The notes under the pieces were generated by a model. That model ran no database searches. It was not told where the DNA came from and saw only the letters and a program-made list of their open reading frames with translations. From Trichodelitschia bisporula (lineage: Eukaryota > Ascomycota > Dothideomycetes > Phaeotrichales > Phaeotrichaceae), in NCBI GenBank assembly GCA_010356995.1, contig ML996691.1, positions 1,310,021 through 1,374,020 on the forward strand: a stretch of 64,000 nucleotides of DNA. Direction: 5' to 3'. Position numbers and translations under genes: made by a program. Below are positions 52,952 through 63,912 of this stretch, piece after piece. Positions within the stretch are counted from its first letter, which is position 1. Every line of letters begins with the position of its first letter.

Positions 52952-53521
52952 ATGAAGTTCTCCACCATCCTCTTCGCCGTCGGCGCCTCGGCCGCTGTTG
53001 CCGTCTTCGACGACTGGTCGGTCTCCAGCTCGGTCGCGCCCCCCAAGCCGTCCAGCTCCGCCTGGAACTACGACTACACCCCGTCGTCCAGCAAGCCGGC
53101 GCCGAAGCCCAGCAGCTCCGCCTGGGGCTATGACTACTACCCGTCCTCCAGCAAGGCCGCCCCCAGCAGCTCGGTCTACAAGGTCGTCTACTACCCGTCC
53201 AGCTCGTCCAAGCCTGCCCCCAAGCCCAGCAGCAGCATGGTCTACAAGGCCCCGTCCAGCTCGTGAGTTTTCCTCCTCTGCACTCCTTCCTTCTCCGGTG
53301 CACATTGCTGACCCCGAAACAGTGCCCCGGTCAAGGTCGTATACAGCTCGGCCCCCGCCCCGGTGAAGCCCGTCTACGTCGCTGGCAACAGCACCACCGG
53401 CTACGTCGCCGCCACCGGCACCAAGACCTACCTGCAGGCGACTGCCAACGCGGCCGGCACGGTCGGTGCGTCGGCCGCCGGCCTGGTCATGATGATCGGT
53501 GCCGCCGCTGCCATGCTGTAA
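52952..53521 (+). CDS. Secreted Ser/Pro-rich repeat protein, probably GPI-anchored wall protein
   Basis: Exons 52952-53262 and 53323-53521 (60-nt intron); 169 aa. A signal peptide (FSTILFAVGASAAVA) leads into about three repeats of the type PKPSSSAW-YDY-PSSSK, rich in Ser, Pro, Tyr and Lys and likely O-mannosylated. The C-terminus ends with a small-residue site (TANAAGTVGAS) and a hydrophobic tail (AAGLVMMIGAAAAML), the layout of a GPI-attachment signal. Codon use is strongly biased to C-ending codons, more than in most neighbours, suggesting high expression. No enzymatic domain. It probably serves as a structural or surface-coating wall protein. The aromatic YDY repeats are unusual. Confidence 0.85.
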
Positions 53522-56100
53522 ATGGTTTTCGAATCATGTTCAGCATTGCATCGTGTGGGTCGCATTTGGGATTTTCGCTTCGAGGGGTTTCGCGGTCATG
53601 TGGCGGGGATGATGATTTGGGGTGCGCGTTTTCTGGTGGGCACGGAGTTCCCCTCGTCTAGAGGTTAATGTAATGGCGGGGGTCGCGAGGCTCTGGGTTT
53701 TTTGGTGAGGAGGGTCTGAGGCGCCGGATTGAGAACACATGTGTATGATGTCCACGTCTATAGATCTGAATTGCCTTTTTTTAAAAGCTCTGAGATGATG
53801 GTCTTTGCGAGTGACATCTCACCTTTTTTCGAATTCTCAGGAAGTTGCTCCGGCGGTGCTGGTCAGTTCATCAGCTAAAGGCCCGCTCCGTTTCGCACCA
53901 GCGCCAAAACATCCGATCTCTAGCAGAACACCGACTCAGGAACTAACCCTTTCAGCCACCAAACATCCCGGCTGGCACAGCTGTGGAGATTGCAACCCCG
54001 AAAACGTCACCAGTCAGCGTCGCGCCGACGCCACGGCTCGTCGTCGACGCATGTTGCGGTACCTGCGCTAGCGGACAAGGATTCCTGCCAGGGGAGCTCG
54101 AGCTCCCGCCACGGATTGGAGGATCCCCCCCTTGTTCTTTGGCAGGGTTACCGCTTTCGGCGTCGCTCCTTTTAGCCTGTCTCATCTACTGCTTCCACGG
54201 TGGGATAGCGCGATGGCTGTTGTGATGGATGGGCGCTCGGTATGAGATGCTAGTTGCTGATAACCAGTTGCCACTGTGGAAGGATGTCGTTCGCGGCGCG
54301 ACGTTGGATTGCTATGGACAGTGGGTAGCCTCACGGCCGAAGCTAAGTTGGTGTGTTTGACGCATGCATGTCGTGATGAACGGGGGCGGGAGCTTGTTGA
54401 TGGCTGTTTCGGAGGTCATTCCGGCTTTCATGAACCTTGGTCTGTCATTCGAGCGGTTGTTTCATGCGTACAAATGATGTGGGCCAAGGGACATTCGCCT
54501 GCATGGTTGTTTGGTGGATTGTCGAGGCTGTTCGAAGCGTTCACGCTTTCTTCCTCGCTTCAACTGCGTGAAAGACGGATCCTCTTGGAAAGGGGAGGGT
54601 CATTCAGTAGCGGCTTTAGAGCAAGGCAAGGACAATGATGCCGGAAATCCAAATCGCCTCATCCATTCGAGGCTGAACGCATATGTACCGTACCTACGGT
54701 GTGAAATAGCTGCATCACAAAACTTACCTTGCCATTCGCCGGCGTCTATCCAACCCGTATGCCCGACGTCGACACTTGAGAGTCTTTCATCTTCCGGGAG
54801 TTTCCCGCATAGTAACATCTGGATCATACTCCAAGGAAAAGCGTGACAAATACAGTCCTACTGAACGGTTACTTTGTCAGCTAGGCCTGATAGCCGATGG
54901 GGAAGCCGTAGCAGCGGCCAGCGAAACCATGATAGATAATGAGCGTTCGCAATAGCGTCGAAGAAGTCTGATGCATCTCCCGCTCTCGATGAGCGGACGG
55001 CCACAGAGATGGCGCCGGCTTCTGCATGCAAAGAATCCTCCCCTTGGAACCGTCCATCAGTCCTCCGCGGTTAAAGGATTTCTGAGGTACGATGCGGCCT
55101 GGCTTCGTGGGTAGTGAAGATGTGTTTCTACATTGCACACGCTGGATCGGTATCAAGTGCGGTCCAGAGACCTTCGAGTGTGCATGTAATTCACGACCCC
55201 TCCTTCATGATGACATTCCCCGCTGTAAGCCGCATAGCAAAGTCCGATGTATTATGTGGCCCACGTACATGAGTGATTGGATAAAAGCCCCATCGAAGCA
55301 TGACCGTTTGCCGAACTGACGCTGATGGCCAGGCGAACTGGTTCGAAATCACCGTGCAAGTGGAAGCGATGCGAGGATGCCATGCGTCATTGTCTAGATA
55401 CCAGAGCAGGTTCGGTGCAGTGGTCAGTAGCAAGATGAATACTGGTGGGTATCATTCAACTGTCATGGTTGGACATCTTGATGTCGTCCAATCGACCGTT
55501 TGAAATATGCGTATGCGGAATGGAGCAAGGCCATCTGCCAGAGCCAGACTCCATGTGGTTCTTCTCCATCCAGTTGATGACGTCGTCTGAGGAACATCGC
55601 GTTTGGTATTAGGTTTCTACTGTGTGCTGTCAAGATCAGGATGGCTAGAATATTGGGTGTCCCGCAGATCAGGCGAATGGAACTGGATGCATGATAGATG
55701 AATTGAAGTTCGGATCTTAGTGCTAAAATTGTATCGGAATTGGTTTGCAGATTCTGGACCCAAAAAGTCGCTGTAAATCGAAACCTTGACGAAATAGACG
55801 CCTGGACAGACTGAAGGATAAAAGAGATACAGAAGAGCGTTCAACAGACGATACTAGACGTCAAAAGCCGGCAAAGCCGAGATATTTTGAGTTGATGTCA
55901 AAATGTCAAGTGTCGATGAAGTCATCGCGGCATGGGCGGGCCCGCTTACACAATCCCGCCAAGAATATCCCGGCTCACCAAATAGGCTGTTTGTTGACAT
56001 GCATGCTCACCACCAAAAAACGCGTCTCCAACATTGATACCCCCACCACGCCACCACCATTCTTGCCGACATCATCGCACCTACCATTATTGCCAACATC
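53522..56100. other. Long intergenic region, no gene seen
   Basis: About 2.6 kb between two plus-strand genes. Short interrupted ORFs only. The sequence from about 54850 to 55900 is AT-richer than its neighbours, as in decayed repeats, but no copy was found elsewhere in the window. Confidence 0.5.
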
Positions 56101-58395
56101 ATGGCGCCCATGGCCACCGCGATGGCCTTCCCAACGGCCTCCCCGACGGACGCTCTCGCAGTACGCCCACCCCCCATCCCTCACAAACCCCCTAACCCCC
56201 CTCAGCACGATTACGGCCCAACAACCACAGCCGCCGAGCTCAAACTCGAGCGCACATCCCGCACCCTCGACTCCATAACCCAATCCGAACACACCCGCCT
56301 CCTCTCCGTAAAACACCTCCTCCTAGCCCACGAACTGGACGATCTGAACACGCGCCTCATCGAAGAGGAGGAACGCGGCGACGCGCTAGAAATGAGCCTC
56401 GACGACGCGCTCGCCTACGCCGACGAGCGCGCCGCGCAGATCGCCCATCTGACCAGCGTCGTCCGCGCCAAAGAACGCGAAATAGAAACAGCGCGCGCGG
56501 AACTCACCGCCGCTACATCCCTCAGCACGACCAACACGCAAGTCCTCGCCGAAAAACTGGCCCTGACCCGCGAGATTTCGTCGCTAAAGCCGGAAGTCGA
56601 GCACCTGCGCACACAATCCGCGCTTTACCAGCAAACACTCTCTGAGAAACTCGCCCTCCAGCGTGAAGTCACAACTCTGACTGTGGAGCTCGAGACGGCG
56701 CAGCGGGCGGCTACCCGTGCAGTTAAGAAAGTGGGCAAGACGTCGGACCTCGCGGCTGAGTATGACGCGCGTGAGGAAGCACTGGAGGCGGAGGTCGCCG
56801 CCTTGCGCGCGCAGCTGCGCGAGTCCAAAGCTGAGGCAAGCTCGCTGAAGAAGGACGCGGAGGTACAATCCCGCACGACGAAGAAAGCAGGCAAGACGTC
56901 CGAAGAAGCCCTGCAAGCCGAAGTCGATGACCTGCGCTCGCAGCTGCGCGACACGAACGCCAAGATGAGCACGTTACGCAGCAGGTTCGAGGCGCAGGCC
57001 CACCTCATTGAGGACGGAGACGAGGACGGTGACCACTACCTGAAAGAACGGATCGAGGACCTGCGCGAGTCGCTTTGGGAAGCGGTTACTGAGAAGGAAG
57101 AGGCGGAGGAGAAGTACGAGATGATGGCGAAGGAGATGCAAGCCCTGATCGCGTCTCAGGAAGTGGTGAAACAGCAGCAGGTGGAGCTGCGCAAGGAAAT
57201 TGAAGCAGAGAAGCGCGCCCATGCGAAGGCGGAGAAAGCTGCTGCGAAAGCTGAAAAGGCCGCTGAGAAACTTGCTGCGAAAGCCGGCGGCGCGAATAAT
57301 GCCGCTGAACTGGCTAAGCTCCGTGCAGAGCTGGAGGAGGAGAAAGCCGCGCGCCTGGAAGCCGAGAAAGCCGCGGGCTCAACCAGCACCGCTGAAATCA
57401 CCACCCTTCGCACCGCCCTAGACGAAGAAAAAACTGCGCGCCTCGCCGCTGAGAAAGCCGCCGCGTCCCAAGCCGCGGCCTGGGAAGCCCAGCGCGCGCT
57501 CCTCGAGGACAAGCTCAGTAACTTCCGCACCAAGCTGCGCAGCACGAAGGAGAAGTTGCGTGCTGCCGAGGAGGCGGCGGCTACGGCGGCGGCGGCGGCT
57601 CCTGCCCCAGGCGCCAACCCGCGCAAGCGCCGCGCGCTTCCTGCGGATGAAGAGCTGGGCACGCCGGGCGAGCCACCGGTTAAGCGTGGACGGAGTGTGG
57701 CGCCGAATGCGGCAGGGGTGGGCGACAAGAGCACGTTTAGTATTACGCCGTTTTTGAATAGGGTGGGGAGTGTGGCGCCTGAGGACTCGGATAAAGACGG
57801 CGAGGAGGAGGATGCGCCTGTAGAGGTTGTGAATAGTCCCTCTACTGCTGCCGCGGTGAAGAAGCCCCGCGGCAAGAAACCTGCGGCTCCTCTGGCGCCG
57901 GTTGCGGCGGCGCGACAGAACGCGAAGGGACGCGGGCGGAAGAAGATCGCGGCGTTGGAGAAAGTCCCCGAGGAGGGCGAGGAGGCCGATGCTCCTGCCC
58001 CCGAGCCTGTGGCGGCGGTCGCGCCTACCGCTGCTGAACCTGAACCCGCCGAACCCGCCGCCGAACCCACCAGCAAGCCTTTCCTCCCCTTCGCGCCCAA
58101 ACTCAAACCCGCCTCCCAGAAACCACGTAAATCCCTCGCTAGCTTCGCGACCTTCACTACCGAAGGCCCGGCTGAGAAGAAGAAGCGGCGCAAGCTGGGC
58201 GGGTCTGGTTCTACTGGGCCGAAGACGCTGTTTGATGAGGAGGAGGATGCGGCGCCTGCGAAGCCGATTCCCGGTAGGGGATTGTTTGGGAGGGGCGGGT
58301 TGAAGGGGACGTTGAAGATGAGGCAGCCGCTTGTTGTGGTGGAGGATGGGTTTGAGTTTAGTCCGCTTAAGAGAGGGAAGAAGGGGGGGAAGTAG
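56101..58395 (+). CDS. Coiled-coil protein with basic C-terminus
   Basis: Open frame of 764 codons. A typical intron (56161-56205, donor GTACGC, branch CCTAAC, acceptor CTCAG) has a length of 45, a multiple of three, so it does not interrupt the frame; spliced length would be 749 aa, joining DALA to HDYGPTTTAAEL. Residues about 55-490 are near-continuous heptad-rich coiled coil (EKLALTREISSLKPEVEHL, EKLALQREVTTLTVELETAQ, then KAEKAAAKAEKAAEKLAAKA). The C-terminal third is disordered, with nuclear-type basic clusters (NPRKRRALPADEE, KKPRGKKP, KKKRRKLGG), and ends near GFEFSPLKRGKKGGK. It resembles fungal nuclear or spindle-associated structural proteins, but I could not name an orthologue. Confidence 0.8.
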   Translation: MAPMATAMAFPTASPTDALAVRPPPIPHKPPNPPQHDYGPTTTAAELKLERTSRTLDSITQSEHTRLLSVKHLLLAHELDDLNTRLIEEEERGDALEMSLDDALAYADERAAQIAHLTSVVRAKEREIETARAELTAATSLSTTNTQVLAEKLALTREISSLKPEVEHLRTQSALYQQTLSEKLALQREVTTLTVELETAQRAATRAVKKVGKTSDLAAEYDAREEALEAEVAALRAQLRESKAEASSLKKDAEVQSRTTKKAGKTSEEALQAEVDDLRSQLRDTNAKMSTLRSRFEAQAHLIEDGDEDGDHYLKERIEDLRESLWEAVTEKEEAEEKYEMMAKEMQALIASQEVVKQQQVELRKEIEAEKRAHAKAEKAAAKAEKAAEKLAAKAGGANNAAELAKLRAELEEEKAARLEAEKAAGSTSTAEITTLRTALDEEKTARLAAEKAAASQAAAWEAQRALLEDKLSNFRTKLRSTKEKLRAAEEAAATAAAAAPAPGANPRKRRALPADEELGTPGEPPVKRGRSVAPNAAGVGDKSTFSITPFLNRVGSVAPEDSDKDGEEEDAPVEVVNSPSTAAAVKKPRGKKPAAPLAPVAAARQNAKGRGRKKIAALEKVPEEGEEADAPAPEPVAAVAPTAAEPEPAEPAAEPTSKPFLPFAPKLKPASQKPRKSLASFATFTTEGPAEKKKRRKLGGSGSTGPKTLFDEEEDAAPAKPIPGRGLFGRGGLKGTLKMRQPLVVVEDGFEFSPLKRGKKGGK

Positions 58396-59092
58396 TGGTG
58401 ATGAAGTAGTGCTAGGTTCTTGTTAATGTGTGCTGGAGCATGGGGAGTTTGATGGGCGGCGTTGCGGTTAGTGGGACCTGGTGGGCTGGGGTTAGGTGCA
58501 TTTGTATGGCGTGTTGGGGTATTGTTCTGCTCTGATATGAGGATAATGGCCATGGTTACTGGACGAGATCGAGAGAGTGCTCCGTGGGGTCTTGATTGGT
58601 AGTCATTCGACTGTGGATCTAGTCATAGGGGTATTCTCAATGGTACAAGTACACTTTTCCGATTCCCAAAACTCCGCCGTCCATGAGAAGCCCTTCAAAT
58701 CTCGCCCGCCTTGCCGGACCGAGTATATCCCAGAGCACATAGCCTTGCTATTTAGGCCACTTATTCTCATCCCCGAAGAAACAACCGAGGTGAAGTCTCT
58801 GCCGGTGAAGCGTAGACCCTTACAGTCACCCGAGACTCCGCAGCCCGTTCATTCATCCACATTTATCGTCAAGTCGTCCGCACTGCCAAGGTATCACAGT
58901 CCTGTTCGACCGCCAAGCGTTCTGCTTCCCCCCCAGCTTGAGTTTGGCGGATGATCCTTACAAGACGGCTTCGAGAGGATCGATCGGAGGTTCCTCAGGG
59001 GCAAGGTAAGGTACTTCGTACGAGAAGAATACAGAGGCGCCGCCCAAGATCCTGGTGGATCGACCCGAGCATTCCACGCTCCAGGGGGAATC
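58396..59092. other. Intergenic region, no gene seen
   Basis: Convergent 3' flanks of the coiled-coil gene and GPN3; only short ORFs without recognisable features. Confidence 0.5.
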
Positions 59093-59983
59093 CTACTCCT
59101 CAAACTCCGGCTCCAGCTCCTTCGGCTCGCGCGGCTCCTGCGCCTCATGGAATTGGATGGCATCATCAATGTAGCTGACAATCCCGCCAATACTGTCCTC
59201 ATCCTGCGCATCCAGCTGCAGGAACGACACGAGGCTAAAATCGTCAATCAACCGGCCAACCGCATGGTTCAGCTTCGCAAACGACGCGCCAGCAAGTATG
59301 CTCTCCGCCCCAGCCGGATCCTCCTTTTCGTCATTATCCGCGAACGTAAAACCGCCCGCCGTGTGCATCGTCGGGTCATCGTCCAGCAGCTCCGTGTCCA
59401 CCTGAATGAAGCGGCGGAGCTCGCGCCGCGCCACCGTGCCCTTGACCAGATCCATCTTGCTCAGGATGTTGACGTGCGGAATGCCGAGCATGAGCATGGC
59501 GCTCATGGCGCTCAGCGTGCCGGCGAAGAACTTGGCGCGGTCGGCGATGAAGGTCGCTTCGAGGAGGTAGGCGGCGCAGAGGGAGATGTTGAGCGAGCCC
59601 TCTCTAAGATGGCGCGTCAGTACGGGCAGGATGGGCACGTGGGTGTACAGCTCGATTTGGCCCGGCATGTCGAAGACGATGAGGTAGTCTTCGCCGACGG
59701 TTTCGAGCTTGTTGGTCAGGAAGTCGAGGTTCTCGAGCAGGTACTCGAAGCAGAAGATCAGACCGCCGTTGGGGCCTAGATCCATCTCTTCCATTACGTC
59801 TTCGAGGCTGACTAGGTCTTTGATGTCGACGTCCGGTTCGAAGCCGAATTGTTCGGCGGCAGGGTCGAGGTTTACGTAGATGAAGGAGCGACGCGTGTTG
59901 CTGAGGTGCTGCATCATTGCCGTGCAAAAGGTCGTTTTGCCGGCGCCCGCCGGGCCCATGACCATGACTCCGAACTTGCTCAT
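59093..59983 (-). CDS. GPN3: GPN-loop GTPase 3
   Basis: Cytosolic GTPase that, with GPN1 and GPN2, is needed for assembly and nuclear import of RNA polymerase II. Single exon, 296 aa, slightly longer than the human protein because of an insertion. P-loop GPAGAGKTTFC at residues 10-20, YVNLDPAAE (switch I side), the diagnostic Gly-Pro-Asn loop at 70-72 (DLGPNGGLIF), DMPGQIELYTH (G3) and NILSKMDLVKG (G4). The C-terminal helix pattern (RLIDDFSLVSFLQLDAQDED) fits GPN3 better than GPN1, which has a long tail, or GPN2. The insertion (DDDPTMHTAGGFTF) is where fungal GPN3 proteins vary. The acidic tail ends LEPEFEE. Confidence 0.95.
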   Translation of the reverse strand: MSKFGVMVMGPAGAGKTTFCTAMMQHLSNTRRSFIYVNLDPAAEQFGFEPDVDIKDLVSLEDVMEEMDLGPNGGLIFCFEYLLENLDFLTNKLETVGEDYLIVFDMPGQIELYTHVPILPVLTRHLREGSLNISLCAAYLLEATFIADRAKFFAGTLSAMSAMLMLGIPHVNILSKMDLVKGTVARRELRRFIQVDTELLDDDPTMHTAGGFTFADNDEKEDPAGAESILAGASFAKLNHAVGRLIDDFSLVSFLQLDAQDEDSIGGIVSYIDDAIQFHEAQEPREPKELEPEFEE

Positions 59984-62324
59984 GGCTACGGTTGATGGTG
60001 ATGCTGCGGGGTGGTGGTGGTGGGGTCTGGAGAAGCAAAAGTTGTGGTATCAACCCCACGTCCATGGCAGATCCAGACCGCTTTCGTGCCTGGGGCAGCA
60101 GTCGTCACAGTGCATCGCAACATTCCACAGCCTTATGGGTCACAGATGGACTGCAAGTGTTTCAGATGGGAGATATCCTCCTCATTCGCGGTCTCACGCA
60201 TATTCGAACATCAAGCGCAGTGACCAGCGGCACACAGACAGCCGCATCTTTAATCCCACCTCCTTACGGGTCAATCTTCTCCACATTCACAGCAAAGGAT
60301 CTGCGAGAATCGACATCGAATTTCATCAAACTCTTCTCCCCCTTTTATTCATCGCGTCTACCATTTCCTGGGCGAAATTACCCGTTCTGGCCGACAATGC
60401 CTTCAAGTGGGTCGCGCGATAATTGCGGCAGCGGGGCCACCGTGACGGATCGCCGACGTTCCCCCGCTCTCGCGCCGACGCGCCCGTCGCCATGGCAGCA
60501 GAATCTGACGACGACCGGACCGCCGTCTTCGGCGACCCTCGCACGCAAACCCGTGCCGCCCAGTCGCCATCGGCAGCTCGCATTCTCGCTTGCGCGACTC
60601 GCCTCCCGCAAGGGTGTCCCGTGTCGGGAACTGCAGGCGCGATGCGAGGGCAGGAATGGCTGCATCCAGACTTCAGGCCCTCGGTATGCAGTGCCGCACG
60701 CGCCTCGCAAAACGCTCGCGGGGTACAAGAAGGACGGGAGAAGGGCGAGATGGCAATGTCAGATTGCGTTGCCCGTTTCCCCTTCCCGTATTGCGGGTGC
60801 TAAAATGGGCGCAAAAGAAAATGGATCCCCGGCACCGGGTCCCGGAGTCAGCATCATCCCGTGTGGGCGGGCTGACAAAGGGGGAGCGGGAGAAGGAAAA
60901 GGGAGACGGGAAAGTCACGTGTGGTTTGTGCTGCATTACCGGTACAGCTGCCTGCACACCGGCATAAGGGAGCATGGATGATCCGGGCACATCCGAGCGG
61001 ATGGGCGCGGACACTAGGATGGGATAAGCAGAAGTCGTGGGCAGCTTGTCCATGGACATGTCGTGACACGACTGGCCAGCGCTTGCATGCAGCAGCGCGA
61101 CGGACGGTGAAGCGAGGGTGTCGCTTATATCCCCAACGCTGATGTCATGGTCGGCACGAGGGACGATGCTCGAGAAGAAGTTTCTTGTCAAACGGATGGT
61201 GAGACCGGAGGGAAGGTGTTGATGAGAGAAGAAGACTTGGGCGTGCAAATCAGAGGCGTTTCGAGGCCGATTCATCGCCGTTGGGCCTCGTTTCGTGCAT
61301 GCGGCGCCGGCGCAACTTTATCGCCTTGAGCCTATCAGAGACATGCAAGGGCTCACGGGATGCCTGGTGCAGATGCAGAAAAACGGGCTTGTGGGTTTTA
61401 ATGTGGCTGGTTGGTAGTCGGGGTGGTGAAGGTGGTGATGAGGTACTTTTGAGAACTGTGGTTGATGGTAGAGGAATGGTTGAAGAGTGGAGGAGAAATC
61501 GAGGCGGGCCGTGATGAATGGATGCCTAGAGACCAAGTGATTTTTATTGCCGTAGTGATGTCAACAGCAAGGCGTCGCTTAATATTGTGAACCGCTCGGT
61601 TCGTGAAGCATCATCATTTGCTTGATCAGTCAGCGACAGCTTGCAGGCATCCTTGCAATAGGCCCATCGTGCCCGTACCGTCAAGTAACTGGCCCTTGGC
61701 TGTGCAGCTGTTGATGAGGCACAAGACGAGCAGATCTGCCCCGCGCCTCGCCGAGCGGGCTGTATGAATAAGACGATGCCGCCTTGCGGGCGTTGCCTTT
61801 AGCTTTTGCTCTCTTGCATGCATCGTGGTTCCCCTCATCCTCCTCATCCTGTCCGTCTGCTCGCGTGCATCTGGCCCCAAATCGAAGACCAAAGTATCGC
61901 CAAAGGGGAGCAGGCAATTTAAATTTGCTCCGCCGAGAGTCCGCCGGAGGACGCTTGGCCCCAGGCCGTCATCTCCCCTTGGCGAGTTCGCGCGGCGTTA
62001 AGGTCCAGTGGGTTTGGCTACCGCGCTTTGGCCTTCTTCTCCCTCCACCCCCCGGCCCCCTCTCGTCTAGTTCTAGTCTTTGAAGGAGAGAGAGAGAGGA
62101 CCCAAGCGACAAGAGCCTCTTCCACTAAACGTCTCAAGACGATTCTTCTTCTTCTTCTTCCTCTTACCTAGCAACTTTTTTCCTCTCCTCTTCCACAACC
62201 TCTCGTCATCACCACCTCCTCCCGCCATCTCCAACCTCCTCCACCTTTCGTGTTCCTTTCGCCACTCCGCACTTTGCAAGTCGCCGACCAGCCGTTCAAA
62301 CACCGCGTGTAGCACCACCACACC

Positions 62325-62396
<72 letters not shown>

Positions 62397-62444
62397 CGCG
62401 GACCTCATACTCCTATACAGCGGACATCCACCGCAGTCTTCGCC
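59984..62444. other. Long intergenic region with a poly-C tract
   Basis: About 2.5 kb between divergent GPN3 and AUR1. A 329-codon open frame at 59992-60981 is judged fortuitous. From about 62080 the sequence becomes the pyrimidine-rich leader/promoter of AUR1 (a TTCTTCTTC run near 62145) and includes the 68-base poly-C tract. Confidence 0.55.
62327..62394 (+). repeat. Poly-C tract, 68 bases
   Basis: Uninterrupted run of about 68 C, ending 50 bases before the AUR1 start codon. Length may be inexact because homopolymers are error-prone in sequencing. Confidence 0.9.
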
Positions 62445-63912
62445 ATGAAAAAGACTATGCTTCCGCTGTCGCTCGACGACTACTCCGCCGCGGGCCTCTC
62501 CTCTCCGCGTCTCCCTTCGATCCGCCAACTCATCCCCCACAAGGTGCGCCGCAAATGGCGAGCAACGAACGCCCGCCTACGCAGCGGCCAGTCGCCGGCC
62601 TCAAGCATTACCTCCCTCACAACCTCGTTCGCACCCGCAGACACACTCAAGGCGTTGCGGTCACATCGCTGGACTTTCTATGACGGACAGTACCTGCTTC
62701 TCGCGGTGCTCGGCATCTTTTGTCTCAGCGTCATGGAGATGCCCGGACCGCTGATCAAGACGTGTATAGCAACGGCGTTGATGCTGTCGCTCACAATTCC
62801 TATCACTCGACAGTTCTTCTTGCCGTTCCTGCCGGTCATTGGGTATCTGGTGCTGTTCTACTCGTGCAAGTGAGTGCGTATCTGGCACAAAATGACGCCG
62901 CTGACCCCTCCACAGATTCATCTCTGGCGAGTACCGTCCGCCTATCTGGGTCACTGTCCTTCCGGCCCTCGAGAACATCTTCTACGGAGCCAACCTGAGC
63001 AATATCCTCTCGGAACACAAGCACGTTGTGCTGGACGTGCTGGCATGGTTCCCCTACGGCATCTCGCACTTTGCGTCCCCGGCCATTGTCGGCATTGTCA
63101 TGTTCATCTGGGCTCCCCCAGGGACCGTGCCCACCTTTGCCCGTGCCTTTGGCTACATGAACATGGCCGGTGTTGCGACTCAGCTACTGTTCCCTTGTGC
63201 GCCGCCCTGGTACGCGAACCTCTACGGACTGGCACCGGCCAACTACAGTGTGAAGGGGTCTCCTGCCGGACTGGCCGCGATCGACAAGCTCTTCGGCGTC
63301 GACATGTACACATCGACCTTCACAGCCTCTCCCATGGTATTCGGCGCTTTCCCCTCGCTGCACTCGGCAAACGCGACCATCGAAGCCCTGTTCCTGATGC
63401 ACTGCTTCCCGTCTCTCGCCCCGGCGTTCCTGACCTACGTGCTCTGGATCTGGTGGGCCACGATGTATCTGTCGCACCACTACGCCATCGACCTCGTAGG
63501 CGGCAGTTTATGTAAGTCATTCCTCCACTCCCCCCCCTCTACCTCGCTAACCCAAAACCCAGTCGCGGGCGTCGCCTTCTTCATCGCCAAGCAAAAGTTC
63601 CTCCCCCGCATCCAGCCCGGCAAGAAAACGCGCTGGGACTACGACTACGTCGAGATCGGCGAGTCGCAGGACACGTATTACACGGGCGTCGGCCGGCAGC
63701 GACATGCCCGCGCCCAGTCCGTCGGTCTGTACGGCTACGAGGAGTTCCACAGCGTTGTTTCCCCGGACTCGGATGAGTGGACTATTGGTTCGAGCAGCAG
63801 CGTTGCGAGCAGCCGCTCCCCCTCGAGCAATGCGCGGAGCTCGGCGGAGGGGAGCGGGTCGTGGGAGGGCGAGACGTTGGCGAGTGGGAGCGAGAGCGAG
63901 CGCGGGCGGTAG
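62445..63912 (+). CDS. AUR1: Inositol phosphorylceramide synthase catalytic subunit
   Basis: Golgi membrane enzyme moving phosphoinositol from phosphatidylinositol to ceramide; the target of aureobasidin A. Exons: 62445-62869, 62916-63511, 63563-63912; 456 aa with introns of 46 and 51 nt. The first junction restores LFYSCKFISGEYRPPIWV, the second GGSLFAGVAFF. Multiple membrane spans (VIGYLVLFYSCKF, AIVGIVMFIWAPP and others). PAP2-type active-site motifs: the APPWYANLYG segment, GAFPSLHSANATIEALF (about residue 284) and YLSHHYAIDLVGGS (about 327), whose His residues and Asp are catalytic. The C-terminal tail is cytosolic, Ser-rich and acidic (SSSSVASSRSPSSNARSS). The family start context LDDYSAAGLSSPRLPSIRQL supports the ATG at 62445. 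Confidence 0.96.

Noticed and set aside
53645-53710. tRNA-like A-box (CTCGTCTAGAGGTTAA) after the wall-protein gene
   Set aside because: No B box (GGTTCGANTCC) at the right distance and no cloverleaf could be drawn.
59992-60981. 329-codon open frame upstream of GPN3
   Set aside because: No domain, mixed composition, overlaps the divergent promoter of GPN3, and other frames are similarly open. Most likely chance in GC-rich DNA.
62073-62540. ORF with a poly-Gly run on the minus strand
   Set aside because: It exists only because the poly-C tract cannot contain a stop; it overlaps the AUR1 leader and start.
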